A stretch of DNA of 64,000 nt, taken from the NCBI GenBank assembly GCA_034670065.1, contig JAXMOG010000004.1, positions 186,001 through 250,000 on the forward strand, given 5' to 3'. Below are positions 17,870-26,415 of the stretch, piece by piece. Positions within the stretch are counted from its first letter, which is position 1; every line of letters starts with the position of its first letter. The position numbers and the translations under genes were made by a program. This stretch comes from Mesobacterium_A sp034670065. GTDB taxonomy: Bacteria > Pseudomonadota > Alphaproteobacteria > Rhodobacterales > Rhodobacteraceae. Under the pieces are notes generated by a model. It saw only the letters and a list, made by a program, of their open reading frames with translations. It did no database searches and was not told the DNA's origin.

Positions 17870-17947
17870 GGGAAGAATTCTCCTGTTGTCCTGACTTGTA
17901 TCAGAACGGGCAAATCACGGAGTTGTGCGGAAGGCAGTGGGGGTGGT

Positions 17948-17978
17948 TGGTCCACCCACCATATCGGCGGGTGGACCA
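17948..17978 (-). promoter_or_regulatory. Intercistronic stem-loop after the polyol binding-protein gene
   Basis: A perfect 10-base stem (TGGTCCACCC with GGGTGGACCA) around an 11-base loop, 22 bases beyond the binding-protein stop on the minus strand and before the permease. There is no U-run. It may protect the upstream mRNA or partly terminate transcription, as hairpins in many binding-protein operons do. Confidence 0.6.
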
Positions 17979-17999
17979 TATAACTGAAGCACGTAGACC

Positions 18000-19445
18000 C
18001 TAGTGGAGGCCTGCTTCGCCCAGCTGTTTGTTCACCGATTCAGCCAGCATATCCAGGCCTTCATCGACAGGCACCTCATTGGCCACCATCTTCTGCAACG
18101 TCTCTGCCCACTCGGTTGTCAGGTCAAAGAACAATGGCTGCGGTGTAAATTTGATCGAGGCACCAGGCGCCGAAGCGTCATGCATCTCGACATAGCCAGG
18201 ATAAGAGGCCGACAGCTTGTTGCGGAACATTTCATCCGCCCAAACCGACGAACGTGCCGGGTTCACAAGGTCCATCTCGCGCGCACCGAACAGATCATGC
18301 TCTGGTCCGGTAACCCACTGAAGGAAATACCAAGCTGCGTCTTTGTTGGACGAGAACTTGGACATGGCCATCGACCAGATCCAAATGTTGGGTGTCGGCG
18401 CTTTGGCTTCTGGGTTGGCTGCAAAACCAGCAAAGGCCAGGTTGCCCGCTTCGGCATTGTCGCCACCGTTCATGAAGTAGCCCAGAATGTCAGCATCAAA
18501 CATCATTGCCGACTTGCCTGCACCAACGTCTGTACCAACCTGATACCACGTGTGGGTGGACCAATCCGGTGCACCTGAATCCTGGATCATCTTGACCCAT
18601 TTGGAGTGATATTCCTTGGACACATCGGTGTTCATCGCCGCAGACAACATGCCGTCTGAGCCGACTGTCAGGTCAACTTCGCCGAAGTTGGCGTAGCCCG
18701 ACAAGAAGCCCGGGTGGATCGTTGCCCAGCTGCGCGAACCGCGCACACCGATACCATATCCGCCATCCATCACTGCCTTGGCCGCAGCTGCGGTATCCAG
18801 CAATTCGTCGATATTGGTGGGAACAGACAGGCCGTTGGCATCAAAGATGCGCTTGTTATAGGACAGGTTGTTCTGCTCATACGCCAGCGGGATACACCAC
18901 TGCTTGGCATCATCCGAACCAATCGCCGCACCGGGAACACCGCTCCAGGCACAAGACTTGCGCACGCCTTCCAGAACGTCATCCCAAGCGTAATCTGGGT
19001 TGGTTTTGGAATCGTCCATGATCCAATCGTTCAGGTCTTCGACCCAGCCCGCAGGACCATATGTCCAGGTCATATACGCGCCTGTCATGAAGGCATCGTA
19101 TTCGCTGGAACCAGACGACAGAGCGGCTGTCACCTTGTCAAAATACACATCCTCCGGGAAGACGTCATATTGAACATCCATACCGGTAAGTGCTTTGAAG
19201 TTCTCAAGGTTGGCAATCATCGCATCGGTATAGGGGTGCTGGTTCAGCAGCAGACGCACTGTGGTGCCTTCATGCTTCTTCCAGTCAAAACCGTTCTGCG
19301 CCAATGCGCGTGTCGCCGAAGCGTTCACCAAGACCGCGGCAGCCGAAGTGCTTAGGCCTAACGCGCCCAACCCGCGAAACAGTTCCCGGCGGGTCATATT
19401 GCCCGCTGTAAAACTGTCAATCAGGTTATTTTCCTTATCGTACAT
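18000..19445 (-). CDS. Polyol ABC transporter substrate-binding protein
   Basis: A 481-residue periplasmic solute-binding protein (bacterial type 1, CUT1). The N-terminus has a Tat-like signal, MTRRELFRGLGALGLSTSAA near residues 17-36, ending near ALAQ. The mature part has typical cluster-B features such as YDVFPEDVYFDKVTAAL and the FTPQPLFFDLTTEWAETLQ end. It is preceded by a good ribosome-binding site 30 bases after the regulator gene. It captures the polyol for the importer encoded by the next four genes. The ligand (erythritol, glycerol or a pentitol) cannot be told from sequence. Confidence 0.88.
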   Translation of the reverse strand: MYDKENNLIDSFTAGNMTRRELFRGLGALGLSTSAAAVLVNASATRALAQNGFDWKKHEGTTVRLLLNQHPYTDAMIANLENFKALTGMDVQYDVFPEDVYFDKVTAALSSGSSEYDAFMTGAYMTWTYGPAGWVEDLNDWIMDDSKTNPDYAWDDVLEGVRKSCAWSGVPGAAIGSDDAKQWCIPLAYEQNNLSYNKRIFDANGLSVPTNIDELLDTAAAAKAVMDGGYGIGVRGSRSWATIHPGFLSGYANFGEVDLTVGSDGMLSAAMNTDVSKEYHSKWVKMIQDSGAPDWSTHTWYQVGTDVGAGKSAMMFDADILGYFMNGGDNAEAGNLAFAGFAANPEAKAPTPNIWIWSMAMSKFSSNKDAAWYFLQWVTGPEHDLFGAREMDLVNPARSSVWADEMFRNKLSASYPGYVEMHDASAPGASIKFTPQPLFFDLTTEWAETLQKMVANEVPVDEGLDMLAESVNKQLGEAGLH

Positions 19446-19474
19446 TTGGTATCCTCCCTTATGTCCGTTTTGGA

Positions 19475-20431
19475 CTATTGGTCTAATAGCGCGAGGGCCG
19501 TGCGCTCATCGGTGATGAGGCCGCTCAGGCAGCCACTCATCAAAACAGATCGGATCGCCCCGATCTTCACTTTGCCGCCGGCAATGGCGACAATCCTTTT
19601 GTCTTCAAGCTGATCCAGCCCAACAGACAATGTTCGTTCGGTTAGGGTCGTGTGAACCCTCTGGCCATTGGCATCAAAGAAATGCCCCAGCAATTCGCCG
19701 ACGCCCCCCTTGGCCACCACATCCTTGATCTCCTCCATCTCGATCATGCCAGATGACACCAGCGAAGCGCCCGGCTCCGTTGTGCCGACACTGACAACTT
19801 TCAGTTCAGAATTTGCAGCCATTTCAAACACTTTTGACACGCCACGCTGGTTCAACAGCACTTCGCGGTCCTCAACTGTGTTGGCAAAAAATGGCACAGG
19901 CATCACATATGCTGTGGCCCCAGTCTTGGCTGTCAGTCTGGCCATCACGTCATGCGGGGTCGCAGAGTAATTCCGGGTCAACCCGCCAAGAAGCGAAACA
20001 AATTTCACGCTCGTGCCGTCAGACCGGCTCATCTGTGCGACCGAGGCCGCCAAGGTGCGGCCATGGCCAATGCCAATGCAGGAATGATCGCCGTTGTCGA
20101 TCTCGCGCTTCAGAAAAGACGCCCCAGCAACGCTAAGCGTGCGCAGCGGCAATCCCTCTTCACCAAGGTCAGGCGCAACCTCGCAGGTCTTCAGCCCGAA
20201 CTTTTCCAGCAGCTGATTTTCCAAGGCGATACATTCAGCAATGTCCCCTTCGATCGAGACTTTGACCAAACCGTCCTGAACGGCGCGCGCAATCAAACGA
20301 TGGGCCTTAACCGATGGCACGCCAAGCCGTTTTGCCACCGCCGCTTGCGTCATCCCACCTGCGTAATGCAACCAGGCAGCACGTACCGACAAACTGGCTT
20401 CAATGGCCATTTTTTCCGCGGATAGCGCCAT
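19475..20431 (-). CDS. SorC/DeoR-family sugar-binding regulator (EryD-like)
   Basis: A 318-residue SorC-family regulator. The HTH is AWLHYAGGMTQAAVAKRLGV followed by SVKAHRLIARAVQDGLVKV; the rest is the sugar-phosphate-isomerase-like effector domain, with GIGHGRTLAASVAQM and IVAIAGGKVKIGAIRSVLM. Brucella EryD, of similar size, represses the ery operon until erythritol is present. I start at the ATG at 20431, preceded by GGGAGG. It is the first gene of the operon, and a perfect palindrome lies 55 bases upstream, so it probably controls itself and all downstream polyol genes. Confidence 0.88.
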   Translation of the reverse strand: MALSAEKMAIEASLSVRAAWLHYAGGMTQAAVAKRLGVPSVKAHRLIARAVQDGLVKVSIEGDIAECIALENQLLEKFGLKTCEVAPDLGEEGLPLRTLSVAGASFLKREIDNGDHSCIGIGHGRTLAASVAQMSRSDGTSVKFVSLLGGLTRNYSATPHDVMARLTAKTGATAYVMPVPFFANTVEDREVLLNQRGVSKVFEMAANSELKVVSVGTTEPGASLVSSGMIEMEEIKDVVAKGGVGELLGHFFDANGQRVHTTLTERTLSVGLDQLEDKRIVAIAGGKVKIGAIRSVLMSGCLSGLITDERTALALLDQ

Positions 20432-20485
20432 TGACCCTCCCTGTGTCACGCTTGGCACCAAGCAACCTTAGCGTGAATAGCATTT

Positions 20486-20504
20486 TTTTACATCTTGTGT
20501 AAAA
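20486..20504. promoter_or_regulatory. Perfect palindrome upstream of the SorC regulator, likely operator
   Basis: TTTTACA, spacer TCTTG, TGTAAAA: perfect 7-base arms, 55 bases before the regulator start. SorC-family proteins bind such A/T-rich inverted repeats. It is the only strong palindrome between the regulator and ApbE, and the whole 14-gene operon lies downstream. Confidence 0.6.
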
Positions 20505-20907
20505 TTTTGCAGGTAAGGTGGAGTGTGTCAACAAATTCATCCGCCGCAGTGCAGAAGCACCTGCCAAATGGCGTTACTGACAGGCTTATTCGTCGTTATT
20601 CGTTCGGATTATTTGACCAATACTGCCGCATTGCTGCGGCTGCACATGCCGTAGGGTCAGGTCGTTCAATGCTTGAGCGGGTGGAGTGAATCGACCCAAC
20701 AGTCGACGAAAAACACTCATCAGTTGTATTTTCCGCCAAGCCTTTCGACCCAAAGTGTCGAAAACACTCACATGTTATCGCTCTCAATGCGTCGTGCCAA
20801 ACGGCAGCACTTCATCGTGTAAAGACAGCTGGTGATACCCAAAAACACGATAGGCGTTGCGACCACAGATAAGGATAGATCGGGTTTTGATCGCCCGGAA
20901 ATGGTGG
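20505..20907. other. Gene-free stretch between polyol and ApbE regions
   Basis: About 400 bases without a convincing gene. Two loosely similar pieces, GTCGACGAAAAACACTCA near 20703 and GTGTCGAAAACACTCACA near 20756, form an imperfect direct repeat. The upstream half presumably holds the polyol operon promoter. Nothing else was recognised. Confidence 0.5.
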
Positions 20908-21882
20908 CTACAGGCTGCTCAATGACCCATTCTGATGCTGCGCACCAAACAGCCGCCCCACAGGAACCCCGTGAACACCACCCGCATCATCACGATCCAA
21001 AAACAGCACATCCAGCCCGTGATCCCGCGCCAGTTTTGCGCCAGCTTCAGCGCCCAGAACCATCAAGGCGGTCGCCCATGCATCCGCCTCAGCGCAAGTT
21101 CCCGCAACAACGCTAACGGACGCCGGCGATTCAAGAACTGGCGCGCCGCGGCGCGGATCCATTGTGTGCGACAAGCGGCGCCCCTGAACGGCGACCCAGT
21201 GACGATAGTCACCTGATGTGGCAACAGCCGCATCTTCCAATGCTAAAACCGAATGCGGCGCGCGACGTTCCGGATCAGGCTCTTCAACCGCAATGGTCCA
21301 TGGCGAACCATCTGGCCGCAGCCCCATGGCGCGCAGCTCTCCATCGATACCAACCAACCCTGCGGACAGACCAAAATCGGCCAGCGTCTGGGCCAATCGG
21401 TCTACGCCGTAGCCTTTGGCGATTGCGTTCAGATCCAAGGTCACAGGTGCCGTCTTACGAAGACGGCCCCCTGCAATATCCAATTCAAGCGCTTCAACAG
21501 CCAGTCCGGAAGGCACAGCCAACAATGCGCCAATCTGTTGAGGGTCGGCAGTTTCTGGTCCGAACCCCCAAGCCGTAACCACATCCCCCATACCAATATC
21601 GAACGCCCCACCCGTCTGGCGGCCAATGCTCAGCCCAAGTGCGATGACCTCCAGCAGCCGAGCAGGCACGACCAACCATTCGCCAACAGGGGCCGCGTTC
21701 ACACGCATCAATTCGCTGTCGGGTTTCCATGTGGACATTTGCGCATCCACCTCATCCACGGCCGCTTGCAAAGCCGCACGCACAGGCACGACGTCAAAGC
21801 CAGCATCAGTGTAAAACAACGCCGACCAGCGGGTGCCCATAGTTGCACCGTTCAGCGCATGGCGCAGTAATTCAGTAGACAT
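20908..21882 (-). CDS. apbE: ApbE, FAD:protein FMN transferase
   Basis: A 324-residue ApbE-family flavin transferase, which attaches FMN covalently to Thr or Ser of exported redox proteins. Family segments are ATMGTRWSALF, QMSTWKPDSELMRVN, GGAFDIGMGDVV, TLDLNAIAKGYGVDRLA, ATSGDYRHWV, HTMDPRRGAPV and AEADAWATALMVLG (metal-binding Asp and Thr). No signal peptide or lipobox is obvious. The ATG at 21882 is better spaced from GGAAGG than the one at 21891. It overlaps the end of the PepSY-reductase gene, linking it to that redox cluster. Confidence 0.92.
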   Translation of the reverse strand: MSTELLRHALNGATMGTRWSALFYTDAGFDVVPVRAALQAAVDEVDAQMSTWKPDSELMRVNAAPVGEWLVVPARLLEVIALGLSIGRQTGGAFDIGMGDVVTAWGFGPETADPQQIGALLAVPSGLAVEALELDIAGGRLRKTAPVTLDLNAIAKGYGVDRLAQTLADFGLSAGLVGIDGELRAMGLRPDGSPWTIAVEEPDPERRAPHSVLALEDAAVATSGDYRHWVAVQGRRLSHTMDPRRGAPVLESPASVSVVAGTCAEADAWATALMVLGAEAGAKLARDHGLDVLFLDRDDAGGVHGVPVGRLFGAQHQNGSLSSL

Positions 21883-24079
21883 CTTCGACATACCTTCCCT
21901 GTGTTTTCAACATGATAGGGCTTAGCCCGACCGGGCCCAAAACATCTGCCAACGCATCTGCCACGCCCGTGGCCATGTCACGTCCGCCACACACCATCAC
22001 GCGCGCACCATTCAGGATCAGCTGTGCCACCTCGGCACCTTCACTGCGCAAAGCGTCCTGCACGTAATTCGGCATGGGTCCGCGCGAAACAGCCGTATTC
22101 AATCCTGTCAGACGGTTTTCAGCCTGCCAGACCGTTAGGTCATCACCATACAAATAGTCACTTTTGGGATGACGCATTCCAAAGAACAGATGGACCGGGC
22201 GTTGCGTGTTATTGCTGCGAATGAACCCAGCCAACGGGCCAACGCCAGTACCAGACCCGATCAGGATCAGCGGCGTACGGTCTTTGCCCGGCTTGAACCT
22301 AGGATTGCGGCGCACAAACCCTGTCACTGTATCGCCGGGCAGCAGTTGGGTCAGCTGAGACGAACACAGCCCGCCGGGGTGCCGCTTGACCACGATTTCT
22401 ACAAACCCATCGTCACACCCTGAAGCCAAGGAATAAAGACGTGGAATGGCAGACCCTTCTGGCAAAACACCCAACAGATCACCGGCTTCGAACCGGGCAA
22501 ACCCTTGACCTGTGATCCGTTGCCAAAGCGTTGTGCGCGGGACGGAAAAGCGCAAAATTGTCGTGGGGGCCTGCACCTCTGCCCCATAATCGCGCCGCGA
22601 TAGCAATGTCAGTGGTTGGGTCATCGGCAAGACAGGCTGATGCGCCAATTTCAGATCAATCTCCAGCGCCGCACCCAAGGCCGTGCCCCAGCGCGCAAAT
22701 TCTTGCGGCGATTGGCGGTCGACTGTGTCAAAGGGCAACAACAAGCGCCACCCGTGCGCTACGGCTGTGTCAGACACCGCCTGCGCGAAGCTGCAAAACG
22801 CCGGGAAACTGCGATCTCCAAATCCCAACACCGCGATTGGCGCGTCGGGCACTTTGTTCAATTCGGCCAGACGCGCCAGAAACCCCTTGGCGGATGCCGG
22901 CGCATCCCCATTGCCATAGGTCGCAGCAAGAACCAGAAACCGTTGCGCGCAGGAATAACGGGCGGGGTCAAACCCAGACATCGGCGCGGTATGAACCGAT
23001 TGGCCCGCCTCACTTAATGCACGATGAAGCGTTGCCGCAAATCCCCAGGTACTGCCGCCTTCACTACCGACCAATAGGATCGTTTCAGCCTTGGCAGCAG
23101 GGCGGTTGTTGGGAATACGCGGCCTGCGGCGTCGCTGCGCCAGCCAAAGAAAGACACCGGTCACGCCCATGGCAGGCACACCCAGTGCCATCAGCCCCAA
23201 AAGCGCACCCAAAACCACCGCTCCCTGGCCTGTGTGCAACATGTAAATCGTTTCTGAAACGCGCTCCCAAACTGTCAGGTCCGACCAAACAAGAACCGCG
23301 CCTGTACCCTGATCCAGATATCCGGTGCCCTGATGCGTTGTCAGAACAAAAACGTCTGATGTGTCACCGGGATAAGGAAAATTCAGCGCGCGCAATTCTG
23401 AAACCGGCGTACTTTGTAGCAGCCCGATATCCCCAACAGGCAAATCGGTCTGTCCACTGACCTGTGACGGAAAGGCGAGTGTGGAAGAAAAATCCGGCAA
23501 AACCTCAAAGGTTGCGGCCGACATCCACAACGCCGTTACCGACGACACGGCCAGCCCAAAGACCGCGACGCGCGCAATCTCTACGTGCCATCGCCCAGCC
23601 AGCGGTCCACGCAAGGGCGCGAACCAATACCGCCATCCCCCTGCGCGCCGGACAACCAAAGCAGCCCCTGACAGGGTCAGAACCAACATCGCTGCCGCGC
23701 CAAGGCCCGTGGCCAACCGGCCCGCGTCGCCCAAAAACAGCGACCGGTGCAGATTGGTCAACCAACGTTCCAACTGGTTCGGATCAGCAGAGCCTGCGCC
23801 CTGCCCGGTGTCCGGGTCAATCACCGCCGCGCCCGGAGTGCCATCGGCAAACCAATAGGCAGTCACCTGACCAGACGGCGCACGCCTGATCTGCTCAACC
23901 CCCGGATAAACTTCCTGAATTCGGGTTGCCAATGTGGCAACGCTTAGCTCTGCTTGGGCCTGCGAGGCCACAATACGCTCTGCCGCCGGAAAGACCGACA
24001 GCGCAGCTCCGCTCAGCGTCAGGACAGTGAGCAGCGCAAGGGCCAACAGGCCCGGCCAACGGTGAAGCGCACGGATCAT
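21872..24079 (-). CDS. Membrane PepSY-TM / flavodoxin / FNR-type NAD(P)H reductase
   Basis: A 735-residue three-part protein. Residues 1-320 are a PepSY-associated membrane domain with about four helices (10-30, 125-145, 170-190 and 290-315). About 345-480 is a flavodoxin-like FMN domain (LLVGSEGGSTWGFAATLH, LAATYGNGDAPASAKGF). About 510-735 is an FAD/NAD(P)H reductase domain like that of sulfite or P450 reductase (PRLYSLASG, LILIGSGTGVGPLAGFI, VMVCGGRDMATGV). It likely moves electrons from cytosolic NAD(P)H through FAD and FMN into the membrane. Neighbouring ApbE and DUF2271 genes suggest a periplasmic flavoprotein acceptor. Confidence 0.88.
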   Translation of the reverse strand: MIRALHRWPGLLALALLTVLTLSGAALSVFPAAERIVASQAQAELSVATLATRIQEVYPGVEQIRRAPSGQVTAYWFADGTPGAAVIDPDTGQGAGSADPNQLERWLTNLHRSLFLGDAGRLATGLGAAAMLVLTLSGAALVVRRAGGWRYWFAPLRGPLAGRWHVEIARVAVFGLAVSSVTALWMSAATFEVLPDFSSTLAFPSQVSGQTDLPVGDIGLLQSTPVSELRALNFPYPGDTSDVFVLTTHQGTGYLDQGTGAVLVWSDLTVWERVSETIYMLHTGQGAVVLGALLGLMALGVPAMGVTGVFLWLAQRRRRPRIPNNRPAAKAETILLVGSEGGSTWGFAATLHRALSEAGQSVHTAPMSGFDPARYSCAQRFLVLAATYGNGDAPASAKGFLARLAELNKVPDAPIAVLGFGDRSFPAFCSFAQAVSDTAVAHGWRLLLPFDTVDRQSPQEFARWGTALGAALEIDLKLAHQPVLPMTQPLTLLSRRDYGAEVQAPTTILRFSVPRTTLWQRITGQGFARFEAGDLLGVLPEGSAIPRLYSLASGCDDGFVEIVVKRHPGGLCSSQLTQLLPGDTVTGFVRRNPRFKPGKDRTPLILIGSGTGVGPLAGFIRSNNTQRPVHLFFGMRHPKSDYLYGDDLTVWQAENRLTGLNTAVSRGPMPNYVQDALRSEGAEVAQLILNGARVMVCGGRDMATGVADALADVLGPVGLSPIMLKTQGRYVEDVY

Positions 24080-24091
24080 GGCCCTGCCCCT

Positions 24092-24562
24092 TTACATGTC
24101 GTAGGTGAAATCAGCGACGTAGCGGCGCCCTTTTGTCGGGATACCGGCACCGTCCGTTGTCAGGGGCACGGCCACCTCGTTGGGGCTGTCGCGCATATTC
24201 TCGACCGAGGCATCGATGTGCAGTGTATAGCCTGCATCAAACAGCGCGTCGGCCAGATCAAATGTGATTTCCAGCGTCCTACCGGCCCCCACGCTGGCCC
24301 CCGTGATACCATTGACTTCGGCTGTGTTGCCGCCTGTTGCACGATACCAATCCGTCAAATGCTTATAGTATTTTGATTTGCCGCCAGCCATCCACAGGCT
24401 GCCCGCATAGGCACCAGTTGAATCGGTGACATACAACGCAAGATACGCCCCATCACCGCCATAGGCGTTCAACGTTGTGGTCAAAGTGACAGGGCGCGCC
24501 ATGGCAACCGCCGGAAGCGTCAGGGCGGTGGTCAGCGTCAATGCCGTGAGGAGTGTTTTCAT
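24092..24562 (-). CDS. DUF2271 periplasmic protein, candidate ApbE substrate
   Basis: A 156-residue exported protein: signal peptide at residues 1-22 (LTALTLTTALTLPAVAMARP), then a DUF2271 beta-rich domain. Residues 85-90 read GITGAS, resembling the ApbE flavinylation consensus (D)xx(S/T)GA(T/S), with Ser90 where the flavin-bearing Thr usually sits. Known biology links ApbE, PepSY reductases and DUF2271 proteins in extracytosolic electron transfer. It lies 12 bases upstream of the reductase gene on the same strand. The start at 24562 is 10 bases after AAGAAGG. Confidence 0.78.
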   Translation of the reverse strand: MKTLLTALTLTTALTLPAVAMARPVTLTTTLNAYGGDGAYLALYVTDSTGAYAGSLWMAGGKSKYYKHLTDWYRATGGNTAEVNGITGASVGAGRTLEITFDLADALFDAGYTLHIDASVENMRDSPNEVAVPLTTDGAGIPTKGRRYVADFTYDM

Positions 24563-24621
24563 AGTGATCATGCCTTCTTGGAGGAGGAGATTTGAGATCG
24601 AGGGAAGAAATTCGGGGCGCC

Positions 24622-25038
24622 TCAGTTCACCCGTGCCGTTGGCGCAGCGCCGTTGCCGAACAGACCGTTCTTTGGCGGCGCGACACTTCCTGCGGGGGCG
24701 GCATTCCGCGCAGAACCGGTGCATTCGTCGTCATCCCTGTGGCCATCGCAATCGTCATCATCATCGTCGTCGTGTCCCGCGCCATGCCTATGGCCGTGGC
24801 GGTGGTCATCGTCATCACCGTCGTCGTCTTCGTAATGTGACCCATTGTGCGATTTGTGATCGTCATCATCGTCACCACGGGCCAAAATGATTGGCCGCGC
24901 GTCTTGGCCGGCCTGAACGATCGCCGCCAAAGGCGATCCGGCACCATCATCTGCTGCGCGAATTGTGCTCCAGGCAGGAACGCCGATCGCAACGGAAAGA
25001 GCGGTTGTTGCGGCAAGAAGGGTCAGGGTCTTTTTCAT
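24622..25038 (-). CDS. Exported Asp/His-rich low-complexity protein
   Basis: A 138-residue protein of unknown function. Residues 1-22 form a signal peptide (KKTLTLLAATTALSVAIGVP). The middle, about 52-105, is an Asp/His-rich low-complexity run (for example GDDDDDHKSHNGSHYEDDD and HRHGHRHGAGHDDDDDDD), followed by CDGHRDDDEC with two cysteines. Such sequence would bind divalent metal ions, but no fold is recognised. It lies between the small PepSY gene and DUF2271 gene, both exported, in the two-component-linked redox cluster. The acidic composition is unlike its neighbours. Confidence 0.72.
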   Translation of the reverse strand: MKKTLTLLAATTALSVAIGVPAWSTIRAADDGAGSPLAAIVQAGQDARPIILARGDDDDDHKSHNGSHYEDDDGDDDDHRHGHRHGAGHDDDDDDDCDGHRDDDECTGSARNAAPAGSVAPPKNGLFGNGAAPTARVN

Positions 25039-25118
25039 GGCAGGGGCTCCTTTTCTGTCTGCTGCAATCAATTTGGGGGCAGCAGCTGAGGTCTTCCTGA
25101 CGTGAGACACGTTTTTTC

Positions 25119-25138
25119 TTCAGCTTGCCGTAAGCTGG
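25119..25138. promoter_or_regulatory. Candidate response-regulator site before the Asp/His-rich gene
   Basis: TTCAGCTTGCCGTAAGCTGG lies about 80 bases before the start at 25038. Over TCAG(C/T)TTNNCGTAAGC it matches the site at 25697 at 13 of 16 positions. The pair suggests a shared two-component operator. Confidence 0.4.
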
Positions 25139-25168
25139 AAAACACAGGCCATCATCACGGTCGCACAA

Positions 25169-25205
25169 ACGTTGACGCCGTATCCTTTGGACACGGCGTC
25201 AACGT
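25169..25205 (-). terminator. Strong 13-base stem-loop after the small PepSY gene
   Basis: Perfect 13-base arms ACGTTGACGCCGT and ACGGCGTCAACGT, with inner TCC/GGA pairing around TTT. It lies about 110 bases past the PepSY stop on the minus strand and before the Asp/His-rich gene. It lacks a U-run, so it may act as a partial terminator or mRNA stabiliser. Confidence 0.55.
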
Positions 25206-25314
25206 CTGATAACGTCAGGAAACCAATTTTGAGAAAGGTGTGTTCAGTTTGGCCTTGGCCAACCGCCAATGCATCGACCAATACCCATCCGGCCGCATAG
25301 GCCGTTCGGACGTG

Positions 25315-25611
25315 TTAGTCATCGTCGGAATGTCTGTTTCCAGATTCATATTCCAATTCAATAATTTCCAGCGTCTTGGGGTGAATCGTTACCTCAATCC
25401 GGCGACCGGTTTCATCCCGTCCGTGAACTTTGTAGCACCCATCGTGGATCTTGATCCGGCGCACCGACCAACCCTTTTCTTTGACAAGATGTGCCACCGC
25501 TTTGCGCGGGTGCCATTCCGCCATCGAGACAAAACAATGATCTTCGTCAGCAAACGCAGCGCCCGCCGGAAATGCCGCCAGAAAAGCAAGCATTGTCAGT
25601 ATCTTCTTCAT
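25315..25611 (-). CDS. Small exported PepSY-domain protein
   Basis: A 98-residue protein with a signal peptide (KKILTMLAFLAAFPAGAAFA, residues 2-21) and one PepSY-like domain (AVAHLVKEKGWSVRRIKIHD, then GCYKVHGRDETGRRIEVTI and HPKTLEIIELE). Two cysteines may form a disulfide. It is divergent from the response-regulator gene, with a 144-base shared upstream region. PepSY proteins of this size often sit beside two-component systems and may modulate signal sensing, but the role here is not known. Confidence 0.8.
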   Translation of the reverse strand: MKKILTMLAFLAAFPAGAAFADEDHCFVSMAEWHPRKAVAHLVKEKGWSVRRIKIHDGCYKVHGRDETGRRIEVTIHPKTLEIIELEYESGNRHSDDD

Positions 25612-25696
25612 AAGGCACACTCCGGGCAACAGTCATCTGCAACAGACCATACGTGCCCAACCTGACAGGTTCCTGAAGCAATCCAACCGATTTATG

Positions 25697-25716
25697 TCAG
25701 TTTCGCGTAAGCCTGA
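25697..25716. promoter_or_regulatory. Candidate response-regulator site in the PepSY/regulator divergent region
   Basis: TCAGTTTCGCGTAAGCCTGA lies 40 bases before the response-regulator start and about 86 bases before the PepSY start. It resembles the site at 25119. It may let the regulator control itself and both exported-protein genes. Confidence 0.4.
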
Positions 25717-25755
25717 TAGGGAATAAAGGTTCAAAAACAAAGGAACCAAAAAGCC

Positions 25756-26415
25756 ATGCGTATCCTGTTGATCGAGGATGACACTGTTTTGGGCGCAGCT
25801 GTGCGCGACCAGATCGCCGGGGATGGCCAGTCCGTTGACTGGGTCAACCGTCTGGACGCGGCAGGCGAAGCAATGTCCAGCGCGGCCTTTGATTTGATCC
25901 TGCTTGACCTGATGCTGCCGGACGGCCGCGGCGTTCGGTTCCTAAAGGAGTTGCGCGCAAAGGGGGATGTCACCCCCGTCATTATCCTGACCGCACTGGA
26001 TCAAATCTCTGACCGGATTGAAGGGTTGAATGCGGGTGCAGATGACTATCTGGTCAAACCATTCGACCTTGCAGAACTATCCGCGCGGATCGGATCTGTT
26101 GCGCGCCGGTATTCGGGCAATCCGAACCCGATCATCAACCATGGCGCACTGGATATCGATCTTGCCTCCCGCAGTATCTACCGTGATGGAAAGCAGGTTG
26201 CATTGACCGCCCGTGAATGGGCCTTGCTAGAGGCGTTTTTGTCCCGCCCCGGTCAGTTGTTCTCAAAAACGCAGCTGGAAGAAAAGCTGTATGCTTTCAC
26301 CTCTGAGATTGAGAGTAACACCATCGAAGTTCACATCAGCCGTTTACGCAAAAAACTGGGGGCCAAAGTGATCGAGACGGAACGCGGCATGGGCTATCGC
26401 TTGGGCAAGCCATGA
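25756..26415 (+). CDS. OmpR-family response regulator
   Basis: A 219-residue response regulator. The receiver domain has acidic residues E7/D8/D9, the phosphorylated Asp51 (LILLDLMLPD), Thr79 in IILTALD and Lys101 (YLVKPFD). The C-terminal winged helix (about 125-219) ends HISRLRKKLGAKVIETERGMGYRL. QseB/PmrA-type regulators have this form. Its stop overlaps the kinase start by ATGA, so the two are co-translated. Divergent from the small PepSY gene, it likely controls the exported-protein and reductase genes at 20.9-25.6 kb. Confidence 0.92.
   Translation: MRILLIEDDTVLGAAVRDQIAGDGQSVDWVNRLDAAGEAMSSAAFDLILLDLMLPDGRGVRFLKELRAKGDVTPVIILTALDQISDRIEGLNAGADDYLVKPFDLAELSARIGSVARRYSGNPNPIINHGALDIDLASRSIYRDGKQVALTAREWALLEAFLSRPGQLFSKTQLEEKLYAFTSEIESNTIEVHISRLRKKLGAKVIETERGMGYRLGKP

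Noticed and set aside
20700..20775. Small CRISPR-like repeat pair
   Set aside because: Only two imperfect copies of about 17 bases, and no cas genes.
22531..23460. Long plus-strand open frame opposite the PepSY reductase
   Set aside because: Codon use and composition are those of an antisense shadow; the minus-strand protein has clear domains.
25169..25205. Att site or insertion-element end
   Set aside because: Only a single inverted repeat with a short loop; no integrase, transposase or target duplication nearby. A hairpin fits better.
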